Positions 53,567 through 63,549 of a stretch of DNA of 64,000 bases are shown piece by piece; within the stretch, counting starts at the first letter, position 1; every line of letters begins with the position of its first letter. The notes beneath the pieces are model-generated. The model made no database searches and was not told the origin of the DNA. It saw only the letters and a program-made list of their open reading frames with translations. Origin of the DNA: CAVQYV01 sp963718295 [NCBI: uncultured Methylomirabilota bacterium] (lineage in GTDB: Bacteria; Methylomirabilota; Methylomirabilia; CAVQYV01); assembly GCA_963718295.1 (NCBI GenBank), contig CAVQYV010000011.1:124001-188000 (forward strand), given 5' to 3'. The translations under genes and the position numbers were made by a program.

Positions 53567-54304
53567 CTACCCCATGAAAATCCCGCCATTGACACTGAGG
53601 GTCTGACCGGTGACATATTTCGACTCCTGGGAAACCAAGAAGAGGACGGCATCCGCCACATCCTGCGGCTCCCCCAGTTTTCTCAGGGGAATGGTTTTGG
53701 CCATATCCTCCCGGGGAAAGGGCTGGGTCATCTCGGTATCGATGATCCCGGGGGCGATGCAGTTGACATTGATGCCGAATGGCGCCAACTCCTTGGCCAA
53801 AGACTTGGTAAAACAGATAACACCCGCTTTGGAGACCGAATAATTGGCCCCCACCACCAGTCCGCCCACCTGGCCTGCCAGAGAGCCGATATTGACGATC
53901 TTGCCCCATTTCTTTTGCTTGAGGGTGGGCATAACCTCTCGCGAACAGAGGAAGGTCCCCTTCAAATTGACATCCAGGACCTTATCCCATATCTCCTCGG
54001 ACATCTCCGCCACCGTCCCCTGATAGCAGATACCGGCGTTGTTGACCAAGATGTCAATGGTCCCCAAGGCCTCGATCGTCTTGGCCACCATGGCCTTGAC
54101 CTCATCCGCCCGGGAGACATCCGCCTTGGTCGCAGCCGCCTTCCTTCCCATTCCCTTAATGGCAGCGGCCACCCTTTCCGCATCTGTCAGGTTGATGTCG
54201 CTCACTGCTATATGGGCGCCTTCCCCGGCCAGGGTTCGGCAGATGGCTTCTCCCAAGCCTCGGCCTCCTCCGGTTACCAAAGCGACCTTTCCTTCGAGCC
54301 GCAT
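53567..54304 (-). CDS. Short-chain dehydrogenase/reductase (FabG-like)
   Basis: A 245-residue classical SDR. It shows TGGGRGLGEAICRTLAGEG, ILVNNAGICYQG, the catalytic Ser in NIGSLAGQVGG, NYSVSKAGV (Y-x3-K) and CIAPGIIDTEM. The ATG at 54304 has CAGGAGG upstream; the longer open frame to 54382 is not supported. It is the first gene of the catabolic operon and may oxidise a hydroxyacid or alcohol before cleavage by the RraA-like enzyme. Confidence 0.86.
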   Translation of the reverse strand: MRLEGKVALVTGGGRGLGEAICRTLAGEGAHIAVSDINLTDAERVAAAIKGMGRKAAATKADVSRADEVKAMVAKTIEALGTIDILVNNAGICYQGTVAEMSEEIWDKVLDVNLKGTFLCSREVMPTLKQKKWGKIVNIGSLAGQVGGLVVGANYSVSKAGVICFTKSLAKELAPFGINVNCIAPGIIDTEMTQPFPREDMAKTIPLRKLGEPQDVADAVLFLVSQESKYVTGQTLSVNGGIFMG

Positions 54305-54378
54305 ACTCTCCTCCTGTTTCTCCGATATTTCTGTAGAAGGCAAAACCTTCGGGACGCTATCACACATAGCATCCCAAG

Positions 54379-55158
54379 TCAATCATTCCACGTATCTTTT
54401 TTGCCCGCCCGAGTCTCCCCGGAAGCCATGACCAGTGCCTTCAGCCGCTCGACCTCCTCAGGCTTCAACCACCGCCACCTGCCCCGAGGCAATGGACCCA
54501 AGTGAATCGGCCCCAATCTTATGCGTCTGAGCTTCAGGACCGGGTGACCGATCCCTTCGCACATCCTCCTGATCTGGTGGTATTTCCCCTGCCGAATCTC
54601 GATGGCCAGCCATGCGTTCTTTTTTGTTCGGCGTACCACCTCAACCCGATCGGCCCACATTCTCTCCCCTCCAGTTCTCATCCCCTCCCGTAGGAGCTTG
54701 AGCGAGGCGGACTCTGGAATGCCCTCTACTTTCGCCTGGTAGACCCTCACTATATGAAACTTCGGGTGAAGGAGGGAGTGAGTCAGGGAGCCGTCGTTGG
54801 TGAGGAGAAGGAGGCCTTCGGTGTGAAAATCGAGCCGTCCCACCGGATAGAGTCGAGGCAGTCCCCTGGGCAGAAGCTCCAAGACCGTGGGGCGCCCCTG
54901 GGGATCAGAAACCGAGCAGATGAAGCCATCCGGCTTGTGGAGCAGGATGTAGATCCCCTTTTGAGGCGGAAGAAGCCTCTCCCCGTCTATCCTCAGGCCC
55001 GGGTACTGATCCAGGGTGATCTTGGTGCCGGGAACGGTGATTTTCTGGCCATCCAGGGTGACCCTACCCTCCCGAATGATCTGCTCGCAACCCCGACGGG
55101 AGGCGATTCCTGCCATCGCCAGGACCTGTTGAATCCGCATGGGACTCCCTGAAGACAC
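54379..55158 (-). CDS. rluB: 23S rRNA pseudouridine synthase RluB-like
   Basis: A 259-residue pseudouridine synthase. An S4 RNA-binding domain (MRIQQVLAMAGIASRRGCEQ) comes first. The catalytic domain has the Asp in VGRLDFHTEGLLLLTNDG and then GKYHQIRRMCEGIGHPV. The GTG at 55158 is preferred because GGAGG lies 8 bp upstream, inside the end of scpB; ATG 55140 is an alternative. The RluB/RsuA subgroup is found next to scpB in many genomes. Confidence 0.92.
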   Translation of the reverse strand: MSSGSPMRIQQVLAMAGIASRRGCEQIIREGRVTLDGQKITVPGTKITLDQYPGLRIDGERLLPPQKGIYILLHKPDGFICSVSDPQGRPTVLELLPRGLPRLYPVGRLDFHTEGLLLLTNDGSLTHSLLHPKFHIVRVYQAKVEGIPESASLKLLREGMRTGGERMWADRVEVVRRTKKNAWLAIEIRQGKYHQIRRMCEGIGHPVLKLRRIRLGPIHLGPLPRGRWRWLKPEEVERLKALVMASGETRAGKKDTWND

Positions 55159-55161
55159 CGA

Positions 55162-55710
55162 TTAAACCTCCTCTCTCAGGCCCATCTCCTCCAACTCCTT
55201 CTGGCTCGGCAGCGAGGATAGGTCTTTCAGGCCAAAGCGCTCCAGAAATCTCTTGGTGGTACCGTACAGGAGAGGCCGACCCGCCTCTTCCTTTCTCCCC
55301 AGCACCTTGATCAAGCCCTTCTCCAGAAGCGTCTTGAGCGACTTCTGGGAATCAACACCTCGGATGGAGTCGACCTGTGATTTCGAGGTGGGCTGATTAT
55401 AAGCAATGATAGCCAGGCTCTCCAGGGAGGCCCTCGAGAGTTTGGCCGGTCTCTCCTCCACCATCTTTCGAATCCAAGGGGCCAGCTCCGGGCGAGTAAA
55501 TATCTGATAGCCGCCGGCGATCTCTTTCATCTGCAAAGCCCCCTTCCTCTCCTGGTAATGGCATTGGAGCCTCTGCAAGTGCTCCCTGATTTCGGACATG
55601 GTGAGGGGCTCCAGGATTTCCTTCAGCCTTTGCAGGTTCAGCGGTTTCGACGATACAAAGAGGAGACCTTCGATGACGTCCGTCCATTCTGCGGTCATCT
55701 CACCCTGCAT
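55162..55710 (-). CDS. scpB: Segregation and condensation protein B
   Basis: A 182-residue ScpB with two winged-helix domains. It starts near VIEGLLFVSSKPLN and carries the conserved LSRASLESLAIIAYNQP and IRGVDSQKSLKTLLEKGLI. It joins ScpA and SMC in the condensin-like complex. ATG 55710 or 55698 may be the start. It lies 10 bp after scpA. Confidence 0.94.
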   Translation of the reverse strand: MQGEMTAEWTDVIEGLLFVSSKPLNLQRLKEILEPLTMSEIREHLQRLQCHYQERKGALQMKEIAGGYQIFTRPELAPWIRKMVEERPAKLSRASLESLAIIAYNQPTSKSQVDSIRGVDSQKSLKTLLEKGLIKVLGRKEEAGRPLLYGTTKRFLERFGLKDLSSLPSQKELEEMGLREEV

Positions 55711-55720
55711 CTCAATTTCC

Positions 55721-56431
55721 CTATTCGGTGCGATAGATCCAGACCTCCCCGAAGCTTTTATATTGCCTTACCTTCAAGACGCCCTGTCTGATTAGCTCCA
55801 ACAAGGCGAGAAAGGTGACGATCAGGTACAATCGCGACTGTCTTTGGCCCAGGAGTGCCACCAGCGTTACGGTTTCATTCGTCCCCATGCAATCCAGAAT
55901 CCTGACCATACTCTGGCGGATATCGAGTTCCTCCCGGTCGATGACGAGACCCGACTCGGCAGGAGCCTTTCTCAACACCTCAAGGAAGGCGGAAAGCAAT
56001 TGATAGAGGGTTGCATCGACCTCGGGAAAAGAAGAGTCCTGGGAACTCATATCTGGCAGCCTGCTGAAGTGCTGTTGCATCTCATCTTCCTTTTGTTCCA
56101 GCGTCAGAGCAGCCTCCTTGTACTTCCTGTATTCGACGAGGCGCTCCACCAATTCCCGTCTCGGATCCTCATCGGATGCCTCCCCTTCCGAGGACTGGGG
56201 CGAGGAAGGAAGGAGCATCTTGGACTTCAGATAGATGAGAGTTGCTGCCATCAAGAGGAACTCGCCCGCCACTTCCAGGTTCAGCTCCTGCATTCTCATC
56301 ATCTCCTCCAAATACTGATCCGTGATCAGGGCAATTGGAATATCATAGATATCCAACTCATTCCTCCGGATGAGATGGAGCAGCAGGTCGAGGGGGCCCT
56401 GAAACTCGGGTAATCTCACCTGGAAGCTCAT
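55721..56431 (-). CDS. scpA: Segregation and condensation protein A
   Basis: A 236-residue kleisin that bridges the SMC heads. The N-terminal VRLPEFQGPLDLLLHLIRRN is diagnostic, followed by EFLLMAATLIYLKSKMLLP. The C-terminal winged helix is RLYLIVTFLALLELIRQGVL. The ATG at 56431 has GGAGGAGG just upstream and overlaps the comEA stop (ATGA). The short acidic stretch near residue 95 is a normal variable linker. Confidence 0.94.
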   Translation of the reverse strand: MSFQVRLPEFQGPLDLLLHLIRRNELDIYDIPIALITDQYLEEMMRMQELNLEVAGEFLLMAATLIYLKSKMLLPSSPQSSEGEASDEDPRRELVERLVEYRKYKEAALTLEQKEDEMQQHFSRLPDMSSQDSSFPEVDATLYQLLSAFLEVLRKAPAESGLVIDREELDIRQSMVRILDCMGTNETVTLVALLGQRQSRLYLIVTFLALLELIRQGVLKVRQYKSFGEVWIYRTE

Positions 56432-56823
56432 CCGCCTCCTCCTCCCACCCGGATCCACTGCTTGATTCGCTCATATCGCTTTTCCCCTATTCCCGGGATC
56501 TCTTTGATCTCAGAGACATCGGCAAAGGGTCCATTTTCCTCTCGATATCTTACGATTCGCTGAGCCAGGGTCGGGCCAATCCCCGGAAGAGTCATCAACT
56601 CCACCTGAGTGGCTTTGTTGAGATTCAGCAAGGTTGGCGGAAGGGGTTTCGGGCTCCGGGGTAACCTCAGATTCCCTTTGGAGGCCTTTAAGGTCCCGGG
56701 GACCTTCACGGAGGTAACTCCTTCCTTTGGGTCCAATGTGGGGACAGAAGCAGGGAAGGGCGAGGGCCCGAAGGAGAAATTCATCGCCCCCAGTCCTAAC
56801 AGGAAGGCCAACAGTAAAAGCAA
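56428..56823 (-). CDS. comEA: ComEA-like helix-hairpin-helix protein
   Basis: A 131-residue protein with one N-terminal hydrophobic helix (LLLLLAFLLGLG), a linker, and a C-terminal HhH domain: LNLNKATQVELMTLPGIGPT and SEIKEIPGIGEKRYERIK. ComEA binds DNA during uptake or transport across the envelope. The start given is TTG 56823; the frame remains open ~60 bp upstream without a better start. The stop overlaps scpA. Confidence 0.82.
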   Translation of the reverse strand: MLLLLAFLLGLGAMNFSFGPSPFPASVPTLDPKEGVTSVKVPGTLKASKGNLRLPRSPKPLPPTLLNLNKATQVELMTLPGIGPTLAQRIVRYREENGPFADVSEIKEIPGIGEKRYERIKQWIRVGGGGG

Positions 56824-56872
56824 TATGGCCTGGCGGCCCCAAAGGGCCTGGCTCCCCGACCCCTGATTTCCC

Positions 56873-58072
56873 TTATGATGTGGGTCCAGACCTTTGTCCC
56901 CTTATGCGTCTGATCTTCTCTCGCATCAGGCTCGCCTTCTCCAGATATTCTTTTGCCTTGTCGTGATTCGCATCCAGATCCAGCACCTGTTGCCAGGCGG
57001 AGATGGCCGAATCCAAGTCCTCATCCTGAAAGGACCGAATCCCTCGCTGAAAAAGGGCATCCACTTTCTCTCGACAACGAGCCTCGGAGAGGGCCAAGAG
57101 CTTCCTGGTCTTCTCGTCCTGAGGATCGATCTCCGACAGGGACTTCGCCTCCTTCAGGGCCAGACTCCAGTCGCCCGCGGCGACGGCCTCGTCCAGCCCG
57201 GCTCGACGTTCCTCCAATCTCAGATTCACTCTGATCTCGTCCTTCGAATCTGCCCTCCTCTTCTCTCCTTGCAGGGCTTTTTCGATCGCCTCCAGGTAAC
57301 ATGCCGCCCCTTCATGATCGGGCTGCAGGGCCAATACGGCCTTCATCGCTTCCCGGGCGGACCGGTAGTCCCTGCTTCGAAAATCCTTCAGCCCCACTTC
57401 ATAGCGTCTTGCGGTCTCCCAATTGATCGTCTGCTGCAGGTTTTTATACCTCTCATATGCCTCATTGTGGTTCGGATCGAAGACCAGTACCAATCGAAGC
57501 TCATCCAGCGCTCTTTGGGCCTGTCCATTTTCCTCGAATTGCCTGGCAAGGCCCAGGTGATAATTCACCAGCGGCTCGATGATCTCCTGAACCTTTTGAA
57601 TCCTTTCCTCCACATCGGCTCGTCGGGTGTCAAGCAAGAAGGCCCTCCGGTACTCCTGAAGCGCTTCAGTGAGCCTACCTGCCTTCTCCAGAGTTGATCC
57701 GTATTCGAGGTGGAGGGTAACGAGCTCCGCCAGGATCGCATTGGCGACTTTGATCATCTCCTGCGCCTGATCATACCGAGGATCGCTGGGCTCCACTTTC
57801 TCCAACTCCACAGTGGCCTCCAGCAATTCTCCCCGGTGAAAGTCGGACAGGCCCTGTTCATAATGGGAGAGGGGTAAAGGGGTGCTGCGGGGAGCGGCAC
57901 AAGAGAAAAGTGCGGCAAAAAGGAGGATGATCGGATATTGGACTCGTGGTCGATGACCAGCGGCGAGACCTTTCATCCAGACTCTCAGGCTCCAAGGCAA
58001 TACCGCCCTTTCGGTGCGAGATCCTTCGTCCATAGAATTCTGCCGCTTACGACTTGATAAGTTGTTGGACAT
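56873..58072 (-). CDS. TPR-repeat lipoprotein
   Basis: A protein of up to 399 residues with a lipobox-like LFSCAAP at about residues 56-62 and several TPR units (EALQEYRRAFLLDTRRADVE; RALDELRLVLVFDPNHNEAY; SAREAMKAVLALQPDHEGAA). An internal ATG at 57976 gives a normal lipoprotein signal (MKGLAAGHRPRVQYPIILLF), whereas ATG 58072 adds 32 polar residues but has GGATAGG upstream. It probably sits on a membrane facing the periplasm as a scaffold. It follows the cyclase gene by 6 bp. Confidence 0.78.
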   Translation of the reverse strand: MSNNLSSRKRQNSMDEGSRTERAVLPWSLRVWMKGLAAGHRPRVQYPIILLFAALFSCAAPRSTPLPLSHYEQGLSDFHRGELLEATVELEKVEPSDPRYDQAQEMIKVANAILAELVTLHLEYGSTLEKAGRLTEALQEYRRAFLLDTRRADVEERIQKVQEIIEPLVNYHLGLARQFEENGQAQRALDELRLVLVFDPNHNEAYERYKNLQQTINWETARRYEVGLKDFRSRDYRSAREAMKAVLALQPDHEGAACYLEAIEKALQGEKRRADSKDEIRVNLRLEERRAGLDEAVAAGDWSLALKEAKSLSEIDPQDEKTRKLLALSEARCREKVDALFQRGIRSFQDEDLDSAISAWQQVLDLDANHDKAKEYLEKASLMREKIRRIRGQRSGPTS

Positions 58073-58078
58073 GGATGC

Positions 58079-59488
58079 CTATCCGCTTTCCTCAGACGGC
58101 CCCCGGAGTAGCCCCACCAATGCTTTCACTTCGTAGACCTGAAGGATCCTTCCCCTTCCCTTCATATGAATCGAGTCCAGAGGAATGGCGGCCACCGAAT
58201 CAGCGACCTTCTCATAGATGGCTTGAGTGATCAGAATCTGGTCCTCCATCGCCAAATCCTCCAGGCGAGCAGCGATGTTCACATTGTGCCCGATGACTGT
58301 GTATTCCATTCGCTCCTCGGACCCAATATTTCCGGTGACCACCTCTCCGGAATTGATGCCGATCCCAATCCCCACCCTTTCCAATCCCATCGAGCCCCTT
58401 TTCTCGTTGAGGGCCCTTACCTCTCCCTGAATATCCAGGGCGGCCCGGATGGCACGGAGGGTGTGATCGGGGAAGAAGATGGGGGCCCCGAAGACTGCCA
58501 TAATCGCATCTCCCAGGAACTTGTCCAGGGTCCCGTCATGCCTGAAGACTACCTTGGTCATCAGGCTGAGATAATCATTGAGGGTATGAACCACCTCTTC
58601 GGGCTCGATCCTCTCTGCAAGGCTGGTGAAACCCCGGATGTCCGCAAAGAGGACGCTGACCTCCTGCCTCTTTCCCTCAAGGCTAATCTGCTCGGGGTGT
58701 TTGAGGATCTCAGCCGCCACTTGCTTGGTCACGTAGCGCCCGAAGGCATCCTCGATCAGTCTCTTCTTGCGGAGATTCTCCGCCATCTGGTTGAAAGAGT
58801 GGGTGAGCTCCCCCAACTCGTCGGGGGTAGCCACCTCAATGCGATAGTCCAAATCCCCCGAACCAATGGCCCTTGCCCCTTCCGCCAGCCGATGAATGGG
58901 CCGAGCGAGGAAGGAACTCAGGATGACGGACCCAAGGATGCCCACTGCCAGGCTTAGAAGGGTTATCAAGAGGATGCGGGATTGGGCCTTCATGACGGCC
59001 TTGGAAATAAGCTCGGTGCTGATGCCCAGCCGGGCGGTTCCAATCTCTATGCCCATGTAGGATATAGGTCGGTTGAAGTCCAGAACCATTCTTCCTCGAT
59101 CATTTGCCAGACGGATGATGACCCCTTCCTCACTGAGGATTGTCACCCCGACCTCATCGGGAAGGGCCTTCCCCAAGTGTTCCAACTCGCTGTCCGCGCG
59201 GATCCTTCCTTTCTCATCAGAGATCAGGGCGTAGACCACTCCCTCTGACTCCTTCACCTCTGCCATGGACTTATGCAAGAGGAGGTCATCGTCGGAGAGC
59301 AAGGGTCCTTTGCTGTTCTCCGCCAGCATGTTAACCATGAGGATGCCTCTCTTTTGAACTTCCTCGGTGAGGATATTTCTCTCCTGCTGCAAAAGAAAAA
59401 AACTGATCAGCAGCATGGTCAAGAAGATGAGGAGGGTGATGAGAAGCATCAATTTGGCCCTGATGGGAAAGCGAAATCCGTCATTCAT
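58079..59488 (-). CDS. Membrane adenylate/guanylate cyclase with HAMP domain
   Basis: A 469-residue class III nucleotidyl cyclase. One transmembrane helix (about 13-34), a ~135-residue periplasmic sensor with sCACHE-like spacing, a second helix (about 172-195), then HAMP (RPIHRLAEGARAIGSGDLDY). The catalytic domain has VSVLFADIRGFTSLAERI (first metal Asp), LDKFLGDAIMAVFG (second metal Asp and base-binding Lys) and VIGHNVNIAARLEDLA. These features fit an active enzyme making cAMP, although cGMP cannot be ruled out. Confidence 0.9.
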   Translation of the reverse strand: MNDGFRFPIRAKLMLLITLLIFLTMLLISFFLLQQERNILTEEVQKRGILMVNMLAENSKGPLLSDDDLLLHKSMAEVKESEGVVYALISDEKGRIRADSELEHLGKALPDEVGVTILSEEGVIIRLANDRGRMVLDFNRPISYMGIEIGTARLGISTELISKAVMKAQSRILLITLLSLAVGILGSVILSSFLARPIHRLAEGARAIGSGDLDYRIEVATPDELGELTHSFNQMAENLRKKRLIEDAFGRYVTKQVAAEILKHPEQISLEGKRQEVSVLFADIRGFTSLAERIEPEEVVHTLNDYLSLMTKVVFRHDGTLDKFLGDAIMAVFGAPIFFPDHTLRAIRAALDIQGEVRALNEKRGSMGLERVGIGIGINSGEVVTGNIGSEERMEYTVIGHNVNIAARLEDLAMEDQILITQAIYEKVADSVAAIPLDSIHMKGRGRILQVYEVKALVGLLRGPSEESG

Positions 59489-59701
59489 TTTGGGGTGCTG
59501 TCGAATCCTGGCAGAGTAGGTGGGAAATGGACGGGGGCGGAGTGCTCTTCTCGCTGCTTGGGCATGTGTGGCTTCAGAGCCGCCCAGAGCCGGCTCGAAC
59601 CCCTGGGAGAGGGTCTCTGCAGCAAAGCTCTGAGAGGGGGTCGACGGTCGCCTCTTCTCATCCAGGATAGAATTCAGAAAGCTGGGTTCGCTCCCAGGGG
59701 C

Positions 59702-61270
59702 TTATGAGGTCTTCTTGAAATCTTTGAAAAGCTTGTATTCGATACTGTCGACCAGTGCCTCCCAGCTGGCCTCGATGATGTTGGCTGATACTCCCACGGT
59801 GCCCCACTCCTTCTCTCCGTCACCCGATTGAATGAGGACCCTGGTATTGGAGGCCGTCCCCTGTTGGTCATCCAGGATTCTCACCTTATAGTCGATGAGG
59901 GAAATGTCCTTCAGCCCTGGGTAGAACTCCTCCAGAGCCTTCCGCAATGCGTTGTCCAGGGCATTGACCGGACCTGCTCCCTCTGCGGCGGTGTGCTCGG
60001 CCACTCCCTTCACCGTGACCTTGATGGTAGCCTCGCAGTAGGAAGGAGTGTTTCCCTTCTTCTCCACTATGACTCGAAATCCCTCCAGGTCGAAGAATCC
60101 TTCGTACTGCCCTAAAGCCTTCTTCATCAGGATTTCGAATGAACCCTCCGCTCCTTCGAATTGATAACCCTGAGCTTCCAGTTCTTTAACCCGGTTGAGG
60201 ACCTCTTGGGCGGCACGGTGATCTCCCCCCTCCCGCAACGCCAATTCTTCGGCCTTCACCAAGATGTTGCTCCTGCCCGAAAGCTCCGAGATCAGTATCC
60301 TCCGCTTGTTTCCCACCGCCTCCGGCGGAATATGCTCATAGGTATTGGAATCCTTCTGCACCGCACTCACGTGTACTCCGGCCTTGTGAGCAAAGGCACT
60401 GTCGCCCACGAAGGGCTGATGGGTCCAAGGGGCCAAATTTGCCAGCTCGCTCACAAAGCGAGAGATTTCCTTCAGCTTACCGAGTTGATCGTCAGGGACG
60501 CAATGGATGCCCATCTTCAACTTCAGATTGGGGATGAGCGAACAGAGGTTGGCGTTGCCAGACCGCTCCCCATAACCGTTGATGGTCCCCTGCACCTGGC
60601 TTGCCCCCAACTCCACTGCGATCAGGGCGTTGGCAACTGCCAATTCTGAGTCATTGTGAGTATGGATTCCCCAGGGAACGGAAATAGCGCCTTTCGCCTC
60701 CTCGACGATGGCTCTCATCTGATGGGGAAGCAGCCCCCCATTGGTATCACACAGTACGATCCAGTCTGCTCCCGCCTCTTGGGCAATCGCTATGCTCTTG
60801 AGGGCGTATTCGCGATTATGGAGACACCCGTCAAAGAAATGCTCCGCGTCGAAGATCACTTCCGGCACGTGCCTCTTCAAAAAGGAGACCGTATCGTAGA
60901 TCATCTCCAGATTCTGTTCCAGGGTGACTTGAAGCGCCGCTCTCAGGTGGAGATCCCAACTCTTTCCAAAAATCGTCACCACCGGCGTTTCGGCCTCCAG
61001 GAGGGCCAAGATATTCGGATCTTCTTCGGCCGAGAGCCGGGCCCGGCGAGTGCTTCCAAAGGCGACGATCTTGGCGTGGTTGAGCTTCAATTCCCGAGCC
61101 ATCTTGAAAAACTTGATGTCTTTCGGATTGGACCCAGGCCATCCTCCTTCGACATAGTGAATCCCGAACTCATCCAGCTTCTTGGTGATCCTCAGCTTGT
61201 CTTCGAGGGTAAAGGAGATCCCCTCTCCTTGGGCTCCGTCTCTCAATGTGGTATCATAAAGGGTGAACAT
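59702..61270 (-). CDS. cimA: (R)-citramalate synthase
   Basis: A 522-residue DRE-TIM metallolyase. It begins with [20 protein letters not shown] and has [11 protein letters not shown], the metal site [16 protein letters not shown], and [20 protein letters not shown]. The C-terminal allosteric domain follows from about residue 365. The motif set matches the CimA group (pyruvate plus acetyl-CoA to citramalate for isoleucine) rather than LeuA. It lies next to lysC, as often in Desulfobacterota. Confidence 0.92.
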   Translation of the reverse strand: MFTLYDTTLRDGAQGEGISFTLEDKLRITKKLDEFGIHYVEGGWPGSNPKDIKFFKMARELKLNHAKIVAFGSTRRARLSAEEDPNILALLEAETPVVTIFGKSWDLHLRAALQVTLEQNLEMIYDTVSFLKRHVPEVIFDAEHFFDGCLHNREYALKSIAIAQEAGADWIVLCDTNGGLLPHQMRAIVEEAKGAISVPWGIHTHNDSELAVANALIAVELGASQVQGTINGYGERSGNANLCSLIPNLKLKMGIHCVPDDQLGKLKEISRFVSELANLAPWTHQPFVGDSAFAHKAGVHVSAVQKDSNTYEHIPPEAVGNKRRILISELSGRSNILVKAEELALREGGDHRAAQEVLNRVKELEAQGYQFEGAEGSFEILMKKALGQYEGFFDLEGFRVIVEKKGNTPSYCEATIKVTVKGVAEHTAAEGAGPVNALDNALRKALEEFYPGLKDISLIDYKVRILDDQQGTASNTRVLIQSGDGEKEWGTVGVSANIIEASWEALVDSIEYKLFKDFKKTS

Positions 61271-61408
61271 CCATGGATCTCCTTAATATCGCTATCGTCC
61301 CCGCCAATCGTGCATCGAAAGGGATGGCTTCAAGTGATGAAGGCCGCAGCCTCACCGGTTGTCCTCTCCGTCTCCCGCCCGCGGCCCGGGGACCGTTATT
61401 CTCACCTC

Positions 61409-62647
61409 TCAGGGCGCCTCTTCGGTCGTTCCCCCTTCCCCCAATTCGAAGGCATCGTGAAGGGCCCGAACTGCCAACTCAGTATACTTGGAGTCGATGA
61501 TGCAAGAGATCTTGATCTCGGAGGTGCTGATCATCTGAATGTTGATGCCCTCTTTTCCCAGGCACTCAAACATCTTCGAGGCAACGCCGGAATGGCTTCT
61601 CATTCCCACTCCCACGATGGAGACCTTGGCGATCTTGTCGTCGGACAACACCCTCTCCGCCCCGATCTCCTTGCTCACCTCGTTGACGATCGCCAAGGTC
61701 TTTTTCAGATCCGGCTTGGGCACGGTAAAGGAGATATCGGTGTGGCCGTCCTGGCTGATGTTTTGAATGATCATATCCACCACGATATGGTCTTCAGCCA
61801 CCCTCCCGAATAGCCTGGCCGAGATGCCTGGCTTGTCCGGGACCCTCAGGATGGAAATCTTGGCCTCATTCTTGTTGTAGGTAACACCCGATACGACGAC
61901 ACCCTCCATATCTGAATCCTCCTTCACCACCATGGTGCCCGGATTGTCGCTGAAGGTTGAACGGACATGGATGGGCACCCCGTGGTTCTTCGCAAACTCC
62001 ACCGAGCGGGATTGAAGGACCTTGGCGCCCAGGCTGGCCATCTCCAGCATCTCATCGTAGGAGATCTTGGGAAGTTTCCTTGCCTCGGGGACGATATTGG
62101 GATCGGCGGTGAAGACTCCCTCCACATCCGTGTAGATCTCGCAGACGTCGGCATCCAACGCTCGGGCCATCGCCACTCCGGTCAGGTCCGATCCACCTCT
62201 GCCCAAAGTGGTGACGTCCTCCTCCTGGCTGATCCCCTGGAACCCAGCCACGATAACGATAGCTCCCCCTTTCAAGGCCACTTTGACCCGCTCCGCATCG
62301 ATGCTGGTAATGCGGGCCTTGGTGTGGGCGCTATCCGTACGAATCCCGACCTGAAAGCCGGTGAAGGAAATGGCTTTATGGCCCATCTCCTGTATGGCAA
62401 GCGATAGAAGGCCGATTGACACCTGTTCGCCCGTGGCCAAAATCACGTCCAGCTCTCGTTCATTCGGCATGCTCGAGATCTGCTGCGCCAGGTTCAAAAG
62501 GCGATCCGTCTCTCCTGCCATGGCCGACACCACCACAACCACCTGATTTCCCTTTTCCTTGGTGGCGATGACCCGGCACGCAACGTTCTTGATCCTTTCG
62601 ATATCCCCCACCGAAGTACCGCCATACTTTTGGACAATCAAACCCAT
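61409..62647 (-). CDS. lysC: Aspartate kinase
   Basis: A 412-residue aspartokinase, first step of the lysine, threonine and methionine branch. It begins with [11 protein letters not shown] and has [26 protein letters not shown] and VEGVFTADP. Two C-terminal ACT domains start near [13 protein letters not shown] and [12 protein letters not shown], which usually bind lysine or threonine for feedback inhibition. Confidence 0.95.
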   Translation of the reverse strand: MGLIVQKYGGTSVGDIERIKNVACRVIATKEKGNQVVVVVSAMAGETDRLLNLAQQISSMPNERELDVILATGEQVSIGLLSLAIQEMGHKAISFTGFQVGIRTDSAHTKARITSIDAERVKVALKGGAIVIVAGFQGISQEEDVTTLGRGGSDLTGVAMARALDADVCEIYTDVEGVFTADPNIVPEARKLPKISYDEMLEMASLGAKVLQSRSVEFAKNHGVPIHVRSTFSDNPGTMVVKEDSDMEGVVVSGVTYNKNEAKISILRVPDKPGISARLFGRVAEDHIVVDMIIQNISQDGHTDISFTVPKPDLKKTLAIVNEVSKEIGAERVLSDDKIAKVSIVGVGMRSHSGVASKMFECLGKEGINIQMISTSEIKISCIIDSKYTELAVRALHDAFELGEGGTTEEAP

Positions 62648-62713
62648 TCTGTGACTTTCCCTCCTGCGTTTAAGCGACGGATAAGAATCTGCTGGCTAAG
62701 GAAGCGGCGTTGC

Positions 62714-63538
62714 TCAACCCCCGGAAGAGGCCAATCCCAGATCCAAGGCTACCTCGCGAATCAGCTCCGGGTCGATGGTGTCCCTCTTCAAGAGGAAGCC
62801 CTCCAACAGGGCATTATCGCATATGGTATTGATGAGACGAGGGATTCCCTGGGAGTAGTCGTGGATCACCTCGATAACCGAGTTGGTAAAGATCTCCCGT
62901 TTGCTGCCCGCAACCTTCATTCGATGGAGAATGTAGGATTTGGACGTTTCCAGTTTGAAGGAGGTCAGACGACATTTCAAGGCAATCCGCTGGGCCAAGG
63001 CCTGATCCAAGGCGAGATAGGATTCCAACTCGGACAGTCCAAGCAAGACAAAGGTAATGAGCTTGCTCCCGGGCACCTCCAGGTTGAGAAAGCCTCTTAG
63101 CTCCTCCATGATGGCTTTGTTCTGGAGCATGTTTGCCTCATCGATGATGACAACCGCCTTTCTTCCTTCTTCGTAGATCTGCTCCAGTTTGCCCAAAATC
63201 TCTGCCAGAAGCCTTACCTTGTCCTCGGGCACATCCTCCAGCCCGAGCTGGAGGCCGATCTTGCGAAGCAGCCATTCGGGAGTGACAGAGGAATGGATGA
63301 TGACCAGGAGCGCAGCTTCATACCTCTGGTTATCGAGGCCCTCATAGAGCCTCCGCGCCAAGGTAGTTTTTCCGGTCCCCAAGTCCCCTATCACCACCGC
63401 CAGGCCCTTCATGGAATCTATTGCATACATTAACCGATTCAGAACGTCTGCATGCTGGATGGTGTCGAAATAGAAACGGGGATCGGGGGTGTTGGAAAAT
63501 GGTTGCTCCGTTAGCTCGTAGTATTGTTCATAGCTCAT
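62714..63538 (-). CDS. ExeA/GspA-like AAA ATPase
   Basis: A 274-residue AAA-type ATPase. Start MSYEQYYELTEQPFSNTPDP is typical of the ExeA group. Walker A is GDLGTGKTTLA and Walker B AVVIIDEAN. RIALKCRL and YSQGIPRLINTICD follow. ExeA-like proteins assist type II secretion or type IV pilus assembly; related ATPases also serve transposition. No Mu-like transposase is near. It lies 11 bp after the truncated TPR gene. Confidence 0.85.
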   Translation of the reverse strand: MSYEQYYELTEQPFSNTPDPRFYFDTIQHADVLNRLMYAIDSMKGLAVVIGDLGTGKTTLARRLYEGLDNQRYEAALLVIIHSSVTPEWLLRKIGLQLGLEDVPEDKVRLLAEILGKLEQIYEEGRKAVVIIDEANMLQNKAIMEELRGFLNLEVPGSKLITFVLLGLSELESYLALDQALAQRIALKCRLTSFKLETSKSYILHRMKVAGSKREIFTNSVIEVIHDYSQGIPRLINTICDNALLEGFLLKRDTIDPELIREVALDLGLASSGG

Positions 63539-63549
63539 GAGAATGGCTC

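Noticed and set aside
60656-61813. A 385-codon plus-strand frame
   Set aside because: It lies opposite cimA and lysC, both full-length with all motifs. No recognisable domain.
62714-63538. ExeA-like ATPase as a transposition (TnsC/IstB-like) protein
   Set aside because: No transposase, terminal repeats or target duplication nearby; the N-terminus and TPR neighbour fit secretion or pilus ATPases better.
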